From Priapulus caudatus (taxonomy: Eukaryota; Priapulida; Priapulimorpha; Priapulimorphida; Priapulidae), in NCBI RefSeq assembly GCF_000485595.1, contig NW_014577476.1, forward strand, positions 172,964-203,698: a DNA stretch of 30,735 nucleotides. Direction: 5' to 3'. Position 1 is the first letter of the stretch; each line of letters starts with the position of its first letter. Position numbers and translations under genes: made by a program. The notes below the pieces were generated by a model. That model saw only the letters and a list, made by a program, of their open reading frames with translations, was not told where the DNA came from and searched no databases. This document shows, piece by piece, positions 1 through 10,774 of this stretch.

Positions 1-124
1 GCGGCCAGTGAGGGGTCATCATGTAACCGCCCTGCCAGTGAGGGGTCATCATGTAACCGCCCTGCCAGTGAGGGGTCATCATGTAACCGCCCTGCCAGTG
101 AGGGGTCATCATGTAACCGCCCGG
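1..124. repeat. 30-bp minisatellite, 4 copies, at the window edge
   Basis: Four essentially identical 30-bp units begin with CAGTGAGG at 6, 36, 66 and 96, and each contains GGGTCATCATGTAACCGCCC. The last unit diverges at about 122. The first bases already belong to the array, so it probably continues to the left of the window. Because 30 is a multiple of 3, the array leaves an open frame with a repeated RGHHVTALPV peptide. I regard that frame as a by-product, not a gene. Confidence 0.95.
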
Positions 125-239
125 CACGTTTCCTTCCCACAAACTTATTGGCGACAATTTGGAAATGCTCGCCGCCATTTGCTTACAACATCCTTTTCAA
201 CGTTCTGCGATTTGGCTGATACTCATTGTCTATCAACAG

Positions 240-273
240 CCTAGCCACCTAGCCACCTAGCCACCTAGCCACC
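240..273. repeat. 8-bp tandem repeat (CTAGCCAC)x4
   Basis: Four perfect head-to-tail copies of CTAGCCAC are present. This is a short independent array about 115 bp after the 30-bp minisatellite, with an unrelated unit. Confidence 0.93.
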
Positions 274-274
274 T

Positions 275-3200
275 TAATGCACATTACACTTTCGGCACAT
301 TACACGCATGGTGGCAGCCTAACTGAGGCATAGCTCCCATATATATTTATATGGAGAGCCCGCATACATGCTATGGGGTAGCAGCCCTGAGTTAGGGTCA
401 GGTTGACATGCTTGAAGCCACGTGAGTTTGACTCAATCGGGAATGGAGCCATATGGGATCGTGACAGCGGTGACAGTAGTAATGTTAAAACACACTTGTA
501 TGCGTTACACACGGAAGGAAAATAAAGGATATAGATTCATATGTAAGGTCATACATTGCCATGGCACATAAATCAACGACAAAGCATAAGTGGTGTTTTG
601 GGACAGTGGGAAAGATTCTTACCCCCAAATAAATTTTCCTTGTTAAATGTAGGGTGATCCTATTTGAACTTATGACATGGCATAAGGCGCCACCTGCTGG
701 TTGAACTGGTCACTGAGATAGCATTTGCACATGAAAGAACCAAGGAGCAAGGTTTATATCATTGCCTGATGGAAGAGGGCGTGCTCGAATTGAAGAAAAT
801 TGGATTGAACTAGGTCAAGAGTAAATTGTGCAGCAAGTTGTTGAGCGGTGCGATCTAGGAAAACTGAGCATTGGTTCAAGACAGACTTTCAATCACTATC
901 ACCTTCCGACATTGAATGACTTTCGCGAATTTTAGAGCGTGTAATTCGCCATATTTGTCTAGTATGTTTACATCGACTGTAACCCAATGCTTAGTTTCGG
1001 TTGCCAATCAAATTAAATACGTGTGTTTGCATTTCTTACAGAGCCCCACCTCCGAATGCTGAAACAAGCAAACTGTTCTTATCAATACGTCCACCGTAGC
1101 CAATTTTATAATGATAGTCAATATGCACAATTTCAGCTGCTTTCGAAAAATTGCAAAAAAAACTGTCAATAGCTTATATTCAGCAAATGGCTGGACAAGC
1201 TATACGGTTTCACCCGTGAATTAGTATGGAATTCATTCCTCACGCTGCGCCGTTTCGATGGAATTTTCTTTTAGAATCAGCGCAGCAAGCCTGATATATA
1301 TATTCCCGCGGGTGAGATTTTAAAATGATTGCAGACGTGAAGTTTTCATTATCCACGGGAAATGCAGTAGAAAGCTCGGAGTGCTGAGGTTTCGCCGGGC
1401 TTTTCACGTACAGCCGCTCTGGCAGATTTCACTATTCTGTCCGCTGCATACCCGCTAAAAGAGCCACACACTCTTTGATAAACCTACGTCTTTATTAGCA
1501 AAATCGATTCGGATTTTCCGCGCAGTGGCATGGCCATCCCGAGCCGACAGCCTGGAGAATATATAGCGCGTCGGGAAACTGCCGTCTATGGCCGGGGCAT
1601 TAGAACATGATGGAGCTGGTGTCGATTTTTGAGGTGACTGGTTTTAACCGCGCGCGCAACGAAATGATTGCAGCTTATAGGCGTAAATGAAGAGGCGACT
1701 AAACTATAGTCGCACCGAGACTGCGAGAGGGTAGACGATGCAGGATATAGCTCAGTATAAAACTTTGAATAGGAAATGAAATTGACAACAGCTAATCCGC
1801 GGGAAAGTGCAAAGGAATCGACGAGAAATGGGTTTCTTATAGTGGGGATAACATATGGCTGGCCGTGGCAAGCGATTGATTGTATATTGGTCCAACAGGG
1901 AATTTCCCTATGTAGGGAAGCGAGGCATGGTAACGGAATGCCGGCTGTCAAGTCATTTAATTTTCGTTTTAATACTAGTTTCCTCCTAACTCACAATGTG
2001 CGTAAATGTAGTTATAGTAACGAAGGAATACTGCATATACAGTACTACACACGCATGCGATTGGGTTGGCAGTGTATAATCTCCAGTACGTAATTATTCA
2101 CACTTAAAATTTACTACGTAAATTCTGCGACGGATGATATTGTAAGACATTTCATAATTACGTCACGCACTCATTAACTCGCAAATCCAGTAAGAAAAGT
2201 AATATCCTGCTGTATATACATCAGTACAGTGCCGCAAACCATACATTTATTATAAATAGCAAGCAATCTAGCAATGTGCACGTACGCATATATGCATCCA
2301 GGAACGCGACATAAACATATAAACCTGATGATTAGGTAAACCATGCACATAAAGTAGTTTATTTGGTTGCGCGTAACAATTACGCTTAAATCTGGTTACT
2401 AACATACGGCAAGTAGACTGTTCATTATTGGATACAGACAAACATCAGGCGACACGTGTGTCTAAACAAGTGCCTAAGACAACTTCAACTAAGTGTTAAT
2501 ATCACCACAATATCCACAAAAGCACCTGAACATTGCAGTGGCTGTTAGGGCAAAGGTAATTTAAGAAAATGCTGTTACATTACGATCTTGGTAGAAATGT
2601 TTCATTAAGATATATCATTCTATAGATGTCAAGCGTGAAAAGCTGTGTAAATACAGATTCTATACACATTTCCTCCACAATATATGCACGGGCGCTTGTG
2701 ACAAGGTTCTCAATATATGAGTAACGTCAAAGGCAATAAAATTATATATATCACGACCGAATAGAGCGTAAACACGATCTACATTGTGAGATCTTGGTTT
2801 TTTCAATAGGAGGACTGTCGCCATACTAATCTGCGCTGCCAGCCGGCCTGACGATAAATACGGTGTAATTAACAGAAATTGGGATTTGGCAAAAAGCTGT
2901 GCGCAAAGGCAAAAGGAAATTAAAGACCGACTTCGATTTATTGCCGCATGGCCGATCCTACTAAGGGTATTACTAAAAACATGCTTTTTCACCGATCACA
3001 CGTGATCAAGCGATACACGTGAGCACACAAGCGTTCAGGAATCCGCACCCTATCAACGATCGTTTTCTTGCGCATATGCCTGCTGTAATTAAGAACGCAC
3101 TACGAAGTAAAGTTACAAGCCGGGCCCACCGGGGAGAAGACCTGTTTTTACTTGTCCGCGAGTAAACTTCATTAATCTAGTGGTAAAATGCTCGAGCAAT

Positions 3201-3977
3201 TGTGTATCGCCGTGGGACTCTAATTGCATGACCTATCACAATAGTTTAAAATGTACTTAATGGCACATTGCCGGGAACACGGTGATGTGGACTGCGAGCC
3301 AATCTTACGCAGACGTTGATGCCGGTGAATGGCTGCATGGATGGTACAATTGATCCAAGCGAGAGCTTGCTTAGAAATACAGCCAAGAATGGTGGGCTTT
3401 ACAATTTGCAGGAATGAAATCTGCGGTCCTATCGATCAATCCGCTTGTGTTTTCATCATATTAATGCCGTAAACAGCCGAACAGGGCTGACAGCTATATA
3501 TATACGGCGGTGAGTGATTTTGCGAAAGCGATTAACCGGTTGCAGCCTTAGGCGTACTAGCTGGCCTAGAAAACTATTGATACGAGTTGATTAGTACAGA
3601 GGCGCCTTTTTGTGATGTTAAAGATGTCCGCCGTCGTACATATTACACGGCGCGCTGGCTATTTATTGAGCTCTAAATTCCTGATCAGCTCGACTTGATA
3701 CGAGCTCGCAAGCGAATGAGCGAGCGTGTGGCTATCAATATAAAGAACGGTGCGAGAACGCGCGTTACGATATAGATGTGGCAAGTAATTTTCGCATTCG
3801 TTTACGCTGTGGCGTAGAAGCGACGAGCGCGCTCCGATGCAAATTTTCGGCCGCCTATACCCGCGTCGAAAAATTTCTCACCGCCGAAGGCATGCCAGAG
3901 CTGCATAATGGCGCTAGCGAGTCTCGTGTGCTGTGTAATGACGAAGATATAGAATTATTTAACTTGTATAGAACTTA
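275..3977. other. Single-copy AT-rich non-coding DNA
   Basis: No gene, RNA or transposon is recognised here apart from the site listed separately at 686-700. Open frames are short (121 codons at most), lack coding character and overlap on opposite strands. Visible small structures include a hairpin near 1898-1915 (TTCCCTA paired with TAGGGAA) and E-box-like CACGTG sites near 3000-3035. A local match to a histone-like N-terminus at about 1855 is discussed among the rejected items. Confidence 0.6.
686..700 (-). promoter_or_regulatory. CTCF-like binding motif
   Basis: The plus strand reads GGCGCCACCTGCTGG, so the minus strand reads CCAGCAGGTGGCGCC. This closely matches the known bilaterian CTCF core of the CCASYAGRKGGCGCY type. 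The match is directly visible. Occupancy is an inference, since a 15-bp match can occur by chance or sit inside a repeat. Confidence 0.35.
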
Positions 3978-4145
3978 GCGACGCGGGTCATTTAACGTAA
4001 GCAGCATAACGTCATAGGTTATTTAGTCAAAATAGTTCAAGGTAACATGAGCCGAGCGCAGCGAGCGACACGGGTCGCACACCTATATAACGTCATAGGT
4101 TATTTTAGTCGACAAATATCAGTCAAAGTAACAAGTGAAAGTTGT
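3978..4145. repeat. Diverged two-copy tandem duplication (~81-87 bp)
   Basis: Both halves contain, in order, GCGAC-GGGTC (3978 and 4065), ATAACGTCATAGGTTATTT (about 4007 and 4088), a run ending TTAGTC, and TCAA-GTAACA (about 4038 and 4123). The distance between matching blocks shifts from 87 to 81 bp, which implies small indels after duplication. A third partial copy, CGTCATAGGCTTATTTTAG, lies at 4426-4444, so this is a small dispersed local family. Confidence 0.75.
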
Positions 4146-4410
4146 ACCACGAATATCCCAAGAAACAGAGTGACATTTTAGCACCTACACAAGGCCGAGA
4201 GAAACACGTCACAGTTTGATGTCGCATGCCGACTCATGGAAAACAAACAACGAACGCCGCCGACAAATGTGAACTATGTGAACTATGAGAACATGAATCG
4301 AACTGCCGCGATTCCCAATAAGTTCTAGAAGCTTTCAGCTGCCGTTCTCACGCTAGAGAAAGAAGTCTCTCACTTTCAGTTGTCCATAAAATTCTGGAGA
4401 AGGACATAGG

Positions 4411-4474
4411 ATTGCACCATCCGCACGTCATAGGCTTATTTTAGCCCATGACGACATTATTGCACCATCCGCAC
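4411..4474. repeat. 16-bp direct repeat with 48-bp spacing
   Basis: ATTGCACCATCCGCAC occurs at 4411-4426 and again at 4459-4474. The second copy starts 48 bp after the first. The intervening DNA carries the third copy of the CGTCATAGG..TTATTTTAG motif found near 4 kb. The arrangement fits either a partial tandem duplication or a short insertion flanked by 16-bp repeats. Confidence 0.7.
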
Positions 4475-4703
4475 GCAACAAGGCCTTGAGGACACTTGGG
4501 CCATGCATTCCTCCAGTTGCATAAATACCGAACAGTTTCGACAGAAAGGCAGAGACAGTTCCACGGTGCTGACAGACGCTGTCAGCACCTGCTGCTCTCA
4601 CCTGCTTTCGTCGCCACCCTATACCGTCGCCGCTGGACATGATGAGGACCTGCAGGACTCCTAGGTCGTAAGATATAAACCATTTGTAACACGTATTTGC
4701 TTA
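4428..4703 (-). other. Weak coding-like open frame, possible exon or gene relic
   Basis: On the minus strand the frame is open from just after a TAA at about 4704 down to a TGA at 4428, about 91 codons, with an internal ATG at 4640. Third positions are C- or G-rich over the first half, unlike the AT-rich flanks, and the peptide has mixed composition (for example SVCQHRGTVSAFLSKLFG). I recognise no domain. The 48-bp duplication at its end is in frame, repeating RADGAI beyond the stop. No clear splice sites or promoter are seen, so it could be chance, a relic of a transposon ORF, or a real terminal exon. Confidence 0.15.
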
Positions 4704-5935
4704 CTGGCTGGCGTGGCTACCTATGTACTGTATGTATTTGGCATTATTATGTTGTCCATTAAAGAATAGAGTAACTGTAGTAATTCTGTGGTTATAGCAT
4801 TATACTGTCTGTGGCTTAAGTGCAATATCACACGTATCTGTTGTACAAATGAACCTGTTCACACACTATACGATCACACGTGCCTACGACACGGGCTCAC
4901 GAGCTCCGCTATAGCTGTGTGCCGATGAAAACAACACCGTCACTGACGCGGGTGTGCATGCGGCTTCTTTATACGCCGTGCAGTGCGCTAACTAGCCGAG
5001 GTATCACGCTGACTCGCGCTATCAAGACACATTACAAACAATCAGTCTTCTAGCAGCGTGATTTCCTGCACGAAAGCAAAGATTGCTTATTCGCTAGTTT
5101 AAAGAGGAATTCGCTGTATTTGTGACATTCTGCCAGGTCCGGTAGGGAGTCGCGCGCGATTACGCTAACGCGATAACGAAATCGCAGGAAACGTCAATAA
5201 TAGCAGTCGAGTTTTGCATCCACGGCGCGCGCACGGCACAGCATCGTACAGCGCCAGTAAGTACAGCACTGTACGCGGGTATTGATAAGTAATCAAATTT
5301 TGTTTCTTTTCATATGCACAGGCACAATATGACACACCATAATCAATTATATTATATCCTCATTAATGATATGAGCGCATGAGGTGTATTATGCATTCAT
5401 GTAATACATAAGTGCATTAGAGTGCTGCTGTAGATACGTACTCCGCATGCCCTTAAACTCAGAGCTAGGGCTAAAAAACACCTAAAAGCAACGACATTGC
5501 CGGCGGGCATGGTGATAATAAATTTACAACCCTTACGCCACTACCATTGCACTACCCTTGTACTACCATGGAAATATAGTTGGTAGCTCTGATCAGCCAA
5601 CAAACGCGCACACAGTCTCAAACAATAACATGCTGAAATGCGACAACGGATGAGTGGGATACAGGTGGGTGGGCTTTCATTTTCAGCTGTGAATCATGAC
5701 AGCTGGCTATATTGGACTGGCCACGTTACGCGCATCGGTCTGCAATGATCATGATCAATGGATCATGCGATGTCACTGAAGCCATTCCATACGCCAGGCA
5801 GTGAAAATGCAAGTATAAATCCGCGAAATATACGCTGTGAGCATGGGTGTTCGCAATGCTCTGCAAATGTTATTCAAAAATGAAATGGACTGAGAAAAAG
5901 CACAGATCCTCCAGTGTTATATCATACGACAAGGA
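4480..5935. other. Single-copy non-coding DNA
   Basis: Apart from the weak minus-strand frame running to 4703, nothing recognisable is present. A 7-bp stem, TGTATTA paired with TAATACA, lies at 5385-5408. GATCATGATC occurs near 5746. Confidence 0.55.
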
Positions 5936-5939
5936 AGGT

Positions 5940-6260
5940 ACGCGGGAAATACAACACACCACATAGAACGTGCACATAGAACGTATACAAATAGGATGTA
6001 GACATGGTACACGCGTTGAATGTACATCTATAATGTGCATATAGGATATCGGCGTCTGATATAACGCACTATATTTACTAGATGTACAAATATGGTGCAC
6101 GCATGCAACGTAACATACCCGATGGAATGTAACGTACAACATGGAATGTAACGCACTGCACGGAAGGAAACGTACCACGTAAAAATTTAATGCAATACAC
6201 TACATAGGATGTGGCGCAATGGATTGGACGTATACATGCAACGCAACGTATTGAATGGGA
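5940..6260. repeat. Degenerate minisatellite, period ~19-20 bp
   Basis: Loosely related blocks of the type ATGGAATGTAACGTAC, ATAGAACGTRYACA and ATAGGATGTRG recur every 19-20 bp. The clearest pair is at about 6121-6160 (GATGGAATGTAACGTACAAC followed by ATGGAATGTAACGCACTG). The array is old and heavily mutated. The open frame on the minus strand here (histidine-, cysteine- and tyrosine-rich) is explained by the repeat. Confidence 0.65.
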
Positions 6261-6950
6261 TGCGCTAGTAGAGAGTGTAGCGTGGACAAAGTCATACGAT
6301 TATTTTTAGGCAGTTTTAATAAATTAAACATAATTGTCAATGTGTCAATACAACAGTCAGCCAAACAAAACCATTCAGTTTATATATTTAGATATTCAAA
6401 ACCATTTTGCTACGTCGTCACATATATCTTCTACAAAATTCCTACATGCGCAATTCCATTCCGTACCTACGTTTCTCGCATTTCCATCACAGAAAGTAGT
6501 ATTTTAAAACGAACGCGATAATGTAGCTCCCGTTGTCCGACGTAAATCACAAATGGACCTACACAAGGACACAGAATATTTCACTCTCCTATTGAAAATA
6601 CCCAATATAATAAATGCCGAGACTGATATTTTGACGGATATTTACATTTACAATCTTTTTTAAATAACTTTCCATTTCGTAATCATTTGATTTGAATCCT
6701 TATACAAATAATGCCAGCATTACGACAAACTACCGTAGAGGCGGACTAAAACGACGTTACAACTTAATACCATCAATACTAATACTGAACCGTATACAAT
6801 TATACACCATTATAATTATTATAGATATCGTGCGCATTTTGATAAGCGTAAGTGGTGGGCTACTAAGCGAATGAAGCCAAAGGTGTATCGCCGCCAACAG
6901 TGAGGATCAGGTATAAAGGAAAGTTTCGCTAACTAGTCATACGGTGCTTT
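6261..6950. other. AT-rich single-copy DNA
   Basis: Only short frames occur, with no recognisable product. The segment around 6765-6830 is a loose run of ATTAT, ATAC and ACTA blocks without a fixed period. Confidence 0.55.
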
Positions 6951-6958
6951 TAGCGAGA

Positions 6959-7048
6959 GCAACAGAAACGACGACAACGACAACAAAACAGCAACAACAA
7001 CAAAAAACGATAACATCAATACCATCAACAACAACAAACAATCACCAT
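6959..7048. repeat. Degenerate CAA-rich trinucleotide tract
   Basis: Repeated ACAACAACAA, ACGACAACGACAAC and ATCAACAACAAC blocks form an A- and C-rich, G- and T-poor stretch of about 90 bp. No frame through it forms part of a supported gene. Confidence 0.7.
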
Positions 7049-7312
7049 GCTGTTAAAACACGGACGTCGCAATTCATATCAATAGATGTTAGTTGATGCT
7101 GCTGTACAACTAAGCACTTCTATCGCTCGTTAGCATTTAGTAATAGGACTTGGTAATCTAGCTGCCAAACTAAAAGTGTGACAATTAATATACAGTGTAT
7201 AAATTGTATAGCGTAACTAACCACGCTAACGGGAACAGGAATAGAGCACAAAAGACCGGACAGAAAAAACCGTGATGTCGAGCACATGAGCAAATACCTA
7301 CAAAATTTTGTT

Positions 7313-7398
7313 AATGCGATTAGTAACTAATATTATTTAGTTATATGCGCGTGGCATTAATCTAATCGCATTATATGCACGCGTCATTCACTTATTAC
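7313..7398. repeat. Hairpin plus internal direct repeat
   Basis: AATGCGATTAG at 7313-7323 is exactly inverted as CTAATCGCATT at 7362-7372. Between the arms lies ACTAATATTATTTAGT, itself a small inverted repeat. TTATATGCGCGTGGCATT before the right arm is repeated as TTATATGCACGCGTCATT after it. The combination suggests local inversion or duplication, possibly a tiny transposon remnant, but no target duplication was found. Confidence 0.55.
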
Positions 7399-7399
7399 A

Positions 7400-8960
7400 A
7401 CACACACAGTAGTAATTTCTAATTGGCTATATTTCACGATGCAGCTATATGATATGGAATTAGTGATTATAATGGACTTGTTTTGTTATGCGTAATCTCT
7501 GAAAAACTAACTATGAACATGATTTCTTCTCAACAGGCATGGATTATGGTAAAAGTAAAATTTACAAACAAAATTCTTAATAGAACCTGCATAAACATAT
7601 CCAAATTATAATTTACATATATAATAAATGTATGTAATTAACTTATTATTGGAGTGTACCTATCAGTAACACGGATTATTTAAGTGTTTGTTATTTTTTA
7701 TAAAATCAAAATTTTAAATCAACTAGCTCAGTTAAATCCTATTCAAGCTTGTTTTGAAACGCGCAATTGTTATTAGTTGATAAAACTATAAAAATGTTAG
7801 TATATTTAACATTTTTACGTAACTTTATTTGAACTTATTTTATCGACCGTTGTGTAAGTAAAAGTCGGAGGAATTTAAAATCACATTTTTTGCGAATCTT
7901 TGCATCCAGCAAATATGCATCACTCCTCAATACATCGTATAATCTCTTCGCAAATACATATCTCGAGGGGGTAATTTGACTTTGTGTATTAATCATTAAA
8001 ATTCGTTAGAGCAGCATTATTGGTATGTGTACATGACAAATTACTGCCTTTCGTCTGAAATGAGTTTTGTATTGATTATGAAATCGGCCAACTTTACCAT
8101 CGCGCAATAGGTCAATTTTGTTTCTGTACTTGACACTGCATACTAAAGATCATTTGAAAAGAGGTGTGGGTGTGTGTTTGCGCAATAACTCACGGGTAAC
8201 TAGACTTGTGCATGCCGTGGGAGCGTTCTTGGCTGATCGTGCATGTATGCCCGTGTATGTGTGTAACCCTCGCATATATAGGTGATGTGTGAACCAGTCT
8301 GACGATAAACAAACAGAGCTGTAGTTACTGAAAATGCTGCAAAATATGGAATAGCAGAATTTCCAACATTTATCCACTTTAACATCCTGCGGATAGGCGA
8401 GAGATCAACCGGCATCAGACTGGCATTATAGTCACCTGTATAAAGCTTAATTCTCAAATTATCCATTGCAATTTCGCAAGAAGAAAGCTGTCATAGATTT
8501 TCTCCCTGGCACAAATAACGTCAAAATGATGTCACTTTAACGAAAGTTTTGTAAGAATCGAATTTCGCGTTTCTTATATTTGTGAAAATGTTTGCTAAAT
8601 AGTAATAGATATTAGTCGTGCTAATTATATCTCGTCCAATCACTACTAATTTTCAAACCTCTCAAGTACAATCTACAAATGTCGAGGCTCGCGTGTCTAT
8701 TTCTCATCAGAACATGAAATCTTTTATAAAGCAGATAACAAATGTTTTAACATTAACACAATGACTTATATTACCCCTAATATTGGAAATGTAGCCTATA
8801 AAGACATATTATAACAAAATACCTCACTCTCAAGAAAAAACCGGCTTTCATCTGTGGCAATTAATCGTCAAACTCGACTTGTGGAAGTGAGTATCGCCGA
8901 TTATGTCTTCGTGGTAAATATATGCATGTACCGAACACTTTGGCGTGGTGTGAAGTACTA
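7400..8960. other. AT-rich single-copy DNA with a small stem-loop
   Basis: No supported gene. A perfect 11-bp stem, TAAAAATGTTA at 7789-7799 and TAACATTTTTA at 7807-7817, encloses a 7-nt loop. On the minus strand, overlapping frames in two registers at 8150-8466 show no recognised domain. The segment 8155-8280 is GT-leaning but not a regular repeat. Confidence 0.55.
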
Positions 8961-8975
8961 GTTCCCACGCACGCA

Positions 8976-9072
8976 CCCCCCCCCCATACACAAAAACGTG
9001 CACACACGCACGTGTACACGCGCAGGCGGACGGACACCCACAAGCCCGCTCACGCACAACACAACACACACG

Positions 9073-9150
<78 letters not shown>
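8976..9150. repeat. C-run, degenerate CA, (CG)5 and (CA)~34 microsatellite
   Basis: A run of ten C (8976-8985) leads into degenerate ACAC/CACGC sequence, then (CG)5 at 9071-9080, then an uninterrupted (CA)n at 9081-9149. The stretch from about 9065 to 9150 is almost perfectly alternating pyrimidine-purine, the classic Z-DNA-prone pattern. Open frames in several registers on both strands encode only Thr-His or Cys-Val repeats and are artefacts. Confidence 0.97.
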
Positions 9151-9151
<1 letters not shown>

Positions 9152-9525
9152 CCTACGACTGCACCCAGCACTCGGTTTAATAACAGACTGGAGGTATTGG
9201 CGCGCGACGCGCTCATCACGAACGCGTGGAGCTCTATCCTTAATTAGTACCCTCGGTGATTCATAATACTCGGTGCGCAGTGACCGACTATATATATAAT
9301 CACAGCTGCGGGATCATCGCTACTCGGCAAACCTCAGATGACTACGTGGCTCCCCTTCATCACTACGGTTCCATCACGTAGCTTGATATGTACCAACGCC
9401 TTATATTTATAATCCGCTAGAATTTGACCGCATTACCGATAGGGAACTGCAGCCCTATTTGCTAGCTTAGTCTTTGAATAAATGCCTGGTATTTTGAGAC
9501 TCACTGCAACTCCAACATTTATATG
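9151..9525. other. Single-copy spacer
   Basis: No gene or RNA is seen between the CA microsatellite and the ATGTTTTA-like array. It contains ACGCG-rich bases near 9200-9226 and a short TATATATATA at about 9290. Confidence 0.5.
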
Positions 9526-9527
9526 GT

Positions 9528-9656
9528 TATATTTTTACATGTACTTATGTTTTAATGTACTTTATGTTTTCATGTATGTTTATGTACATGTGTTATGTTT
9601 TAATGTATGTATGTTTTAATGTATGTTTTTATGTTTTATATGTACTTATGTTTAAT
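9528..9656. repeat. Degenerate ATGT/ATGTTTTA tandem array
   Basis: Blocks of TTATGTTTTAATGTA, CATGTATGTTTATGTACATG and TATGTTTTAATGTATGTATG recur with variable spacing of 4-16 bp. The plus strand is T- and G-rich with almost no C. The array ends at TTTAATAAATTAAA just before the 66-bp minisatellite. Confidence 0.8.
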
Positions 9657-9732
9657 AAATTAAAAATTGCGCTGATTGTCTGTCTGGAGTCGTCCATTCT
9701 CGCAAGAATATTTGGTTAGGAGCGAGCATGAC

Positions 9733-10095
9733 CAATGTGTTATACACTCGAGATTAGGTGTGGGTACGGAAACGGCCGAGGTGTGCCGAGTAGGTGAACT
9801 GTGTTATATACGGGCGTGGTTAGACATAGGTAGAAAATCAACCGAGGTGTGCCGAGTAGGTGACCTGTGTTATATGCGGGCGTGGTTAGACATAGGTACG
9901 GAAACAGCCGAGGTGTGCCGAGTAGGTGACCTGTCAAATATACGGGCGTGGTTAGACATAGGTACGGAAACAGCCGAGGTGTGCCGAGTAGGTAACCTGT
10001 CAAATATACGGGCGTGGTTAGACATAGGTAGGAAATTAGCCGAGGTGTGCCGAGTAGGTGACCTGTGTTATATGCGGGCGTGGTTAGACATAGAC
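9733..10095. repeat. 66-bp minisatellite, ~5.5 copies
   Basis: CCGAGGTGTGCCGAGTAGGT begins at 9776, 9842, 9908, 9974 and 10040, an exact 66-bp period with no indels. Each unit continues into GGGCGTGGTTAGACATAGG, and a diverged partial unit precedes the first. Variants split into two types: TGTTATA before the GGGCGTGG block (units 1, 2, 5) and CAAATATA (units 3, 4). The period is a multiple of 3, so both strands stay open (plus peptide unit AEVCRVGDL..IRAWLDIG, 22 residues). The plus frame has no ATG before the repeat, so I do not call a gene. Confidence 0.95.
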
Positions 10096-10205
10096 ACGCA
10101 TGTACACACACCGTGGCACAAGCGCGCAGACAAATACACGCACACATGCAAGCACGCACGTACACACACGCACGAACACACGCATTCAAGCGCTCGCACG
10201 CGTAG
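10096..10205. repeat. Degenerate CA/ACGC-rich tract
   Basis: Irregular CACACGCACAC, GCACGCACG and ACACACG runs directly abut the 66-bp array. They look like a decayed CA microsatellite. Confidence 0.7.
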
Positions 10206-10676
10206 AAACAGGCAGGCGCAAACAAATCGCATTTCATCAGATTCCATGTGCGCTGCCGAACTACTAGAAGCTTTTACTTTCAGAGCGATAAGTCTACACC
10301 AGACTAATGTACGTGAGCGTGCATGTAACTAAAAAACGCGTGTACTAAAGCGTGTAACATCATCAGCGAAAAAAACACGTCCGTCCCTCTCCGAAACATA
10401 TCGTCGCTAAAATATTAAAATATATCTAGTGAATATGAAAATATTTCCGAAAATGTGTGGGGTCCACCACATGTGTCAAACCACAGTGTGGCGCGACCGT
10501 TTGACCGGAAACGGGACCGGAAGGCATCGGCATCCTCGTCGTCAGGCGATGAGCGAATGTCACCGGAAGATGACAACGACGCAGCGATGACGTAGATAGC
10601 ACGTAGATCCGCATGTGTCACCTGTCAACTTGTGTCCGGCACAGATTTACTGTGATACTGTCGTACAGAATTAGTG
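10206..10676. other. Single-copy spacer
   Basis: No supported gene. It includes the inverted pair GGGGTCCACC near 10460 and a slightly GC-richer stretch at 10490-10600 containing three ACCGGAA copies. Opposite-strand frames here are short and unrecognised. Confidence 0.5.
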
Positions 10677-10678
<2 letters not shown>

Positions 10679-10722
<44 letters not shown>

Positions 10723-10774
10723 TGTCTGTCTGTCTGTATGTCTGTCTGTCTGCGTGCGGGCGTGCGTGTGCACG
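10679..10774. repeat. Compound microsatellite (TG)n-(TCTG)n
   Basis: An uninterrupted (TG)21 at about 10679-10721 passes directly into TCTG tetranucleotides with one TATG variant to about 10752. Degenerate GTGC/GCGT sequence follows to about 10774. This is a typical step-wise compound microsatellite. The CA array at 9081-9149 is the same dinucleotide in the opposite orientation. Confidence 0.96.

Noticed and set aside
1-124. CRISPR array
   Set aside because: The 30-bp units are directly adjacent with no spacers, and the context is eukaryotic.
370-450. SINE-like region with GAGTTTGACTC resembling a B box
   Set aside because: The A box and tRNA-like folding are absent and no second copy was seen.
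1855-1989. Possible histone H2A relic: ATGGCTGGCCGTGGCAAG encodes MAGRGK, followed by SNRE-FP-VGKR
   Set aside because: The similarity to the H2A N-terminus and its SNRAGLQFPVGR segment is short, gapped and partial, and nothing downstream continues the fold. It is probably coincidence. A nucleotide search against histone genes would decide.
9676-10332. 218-codon plus-strand frame across the 66-bp repeat
   Set aside because: It begins at a TTG, has no ATG before the repeat, and the opposite strand is open too because the period is a multiple of 3.
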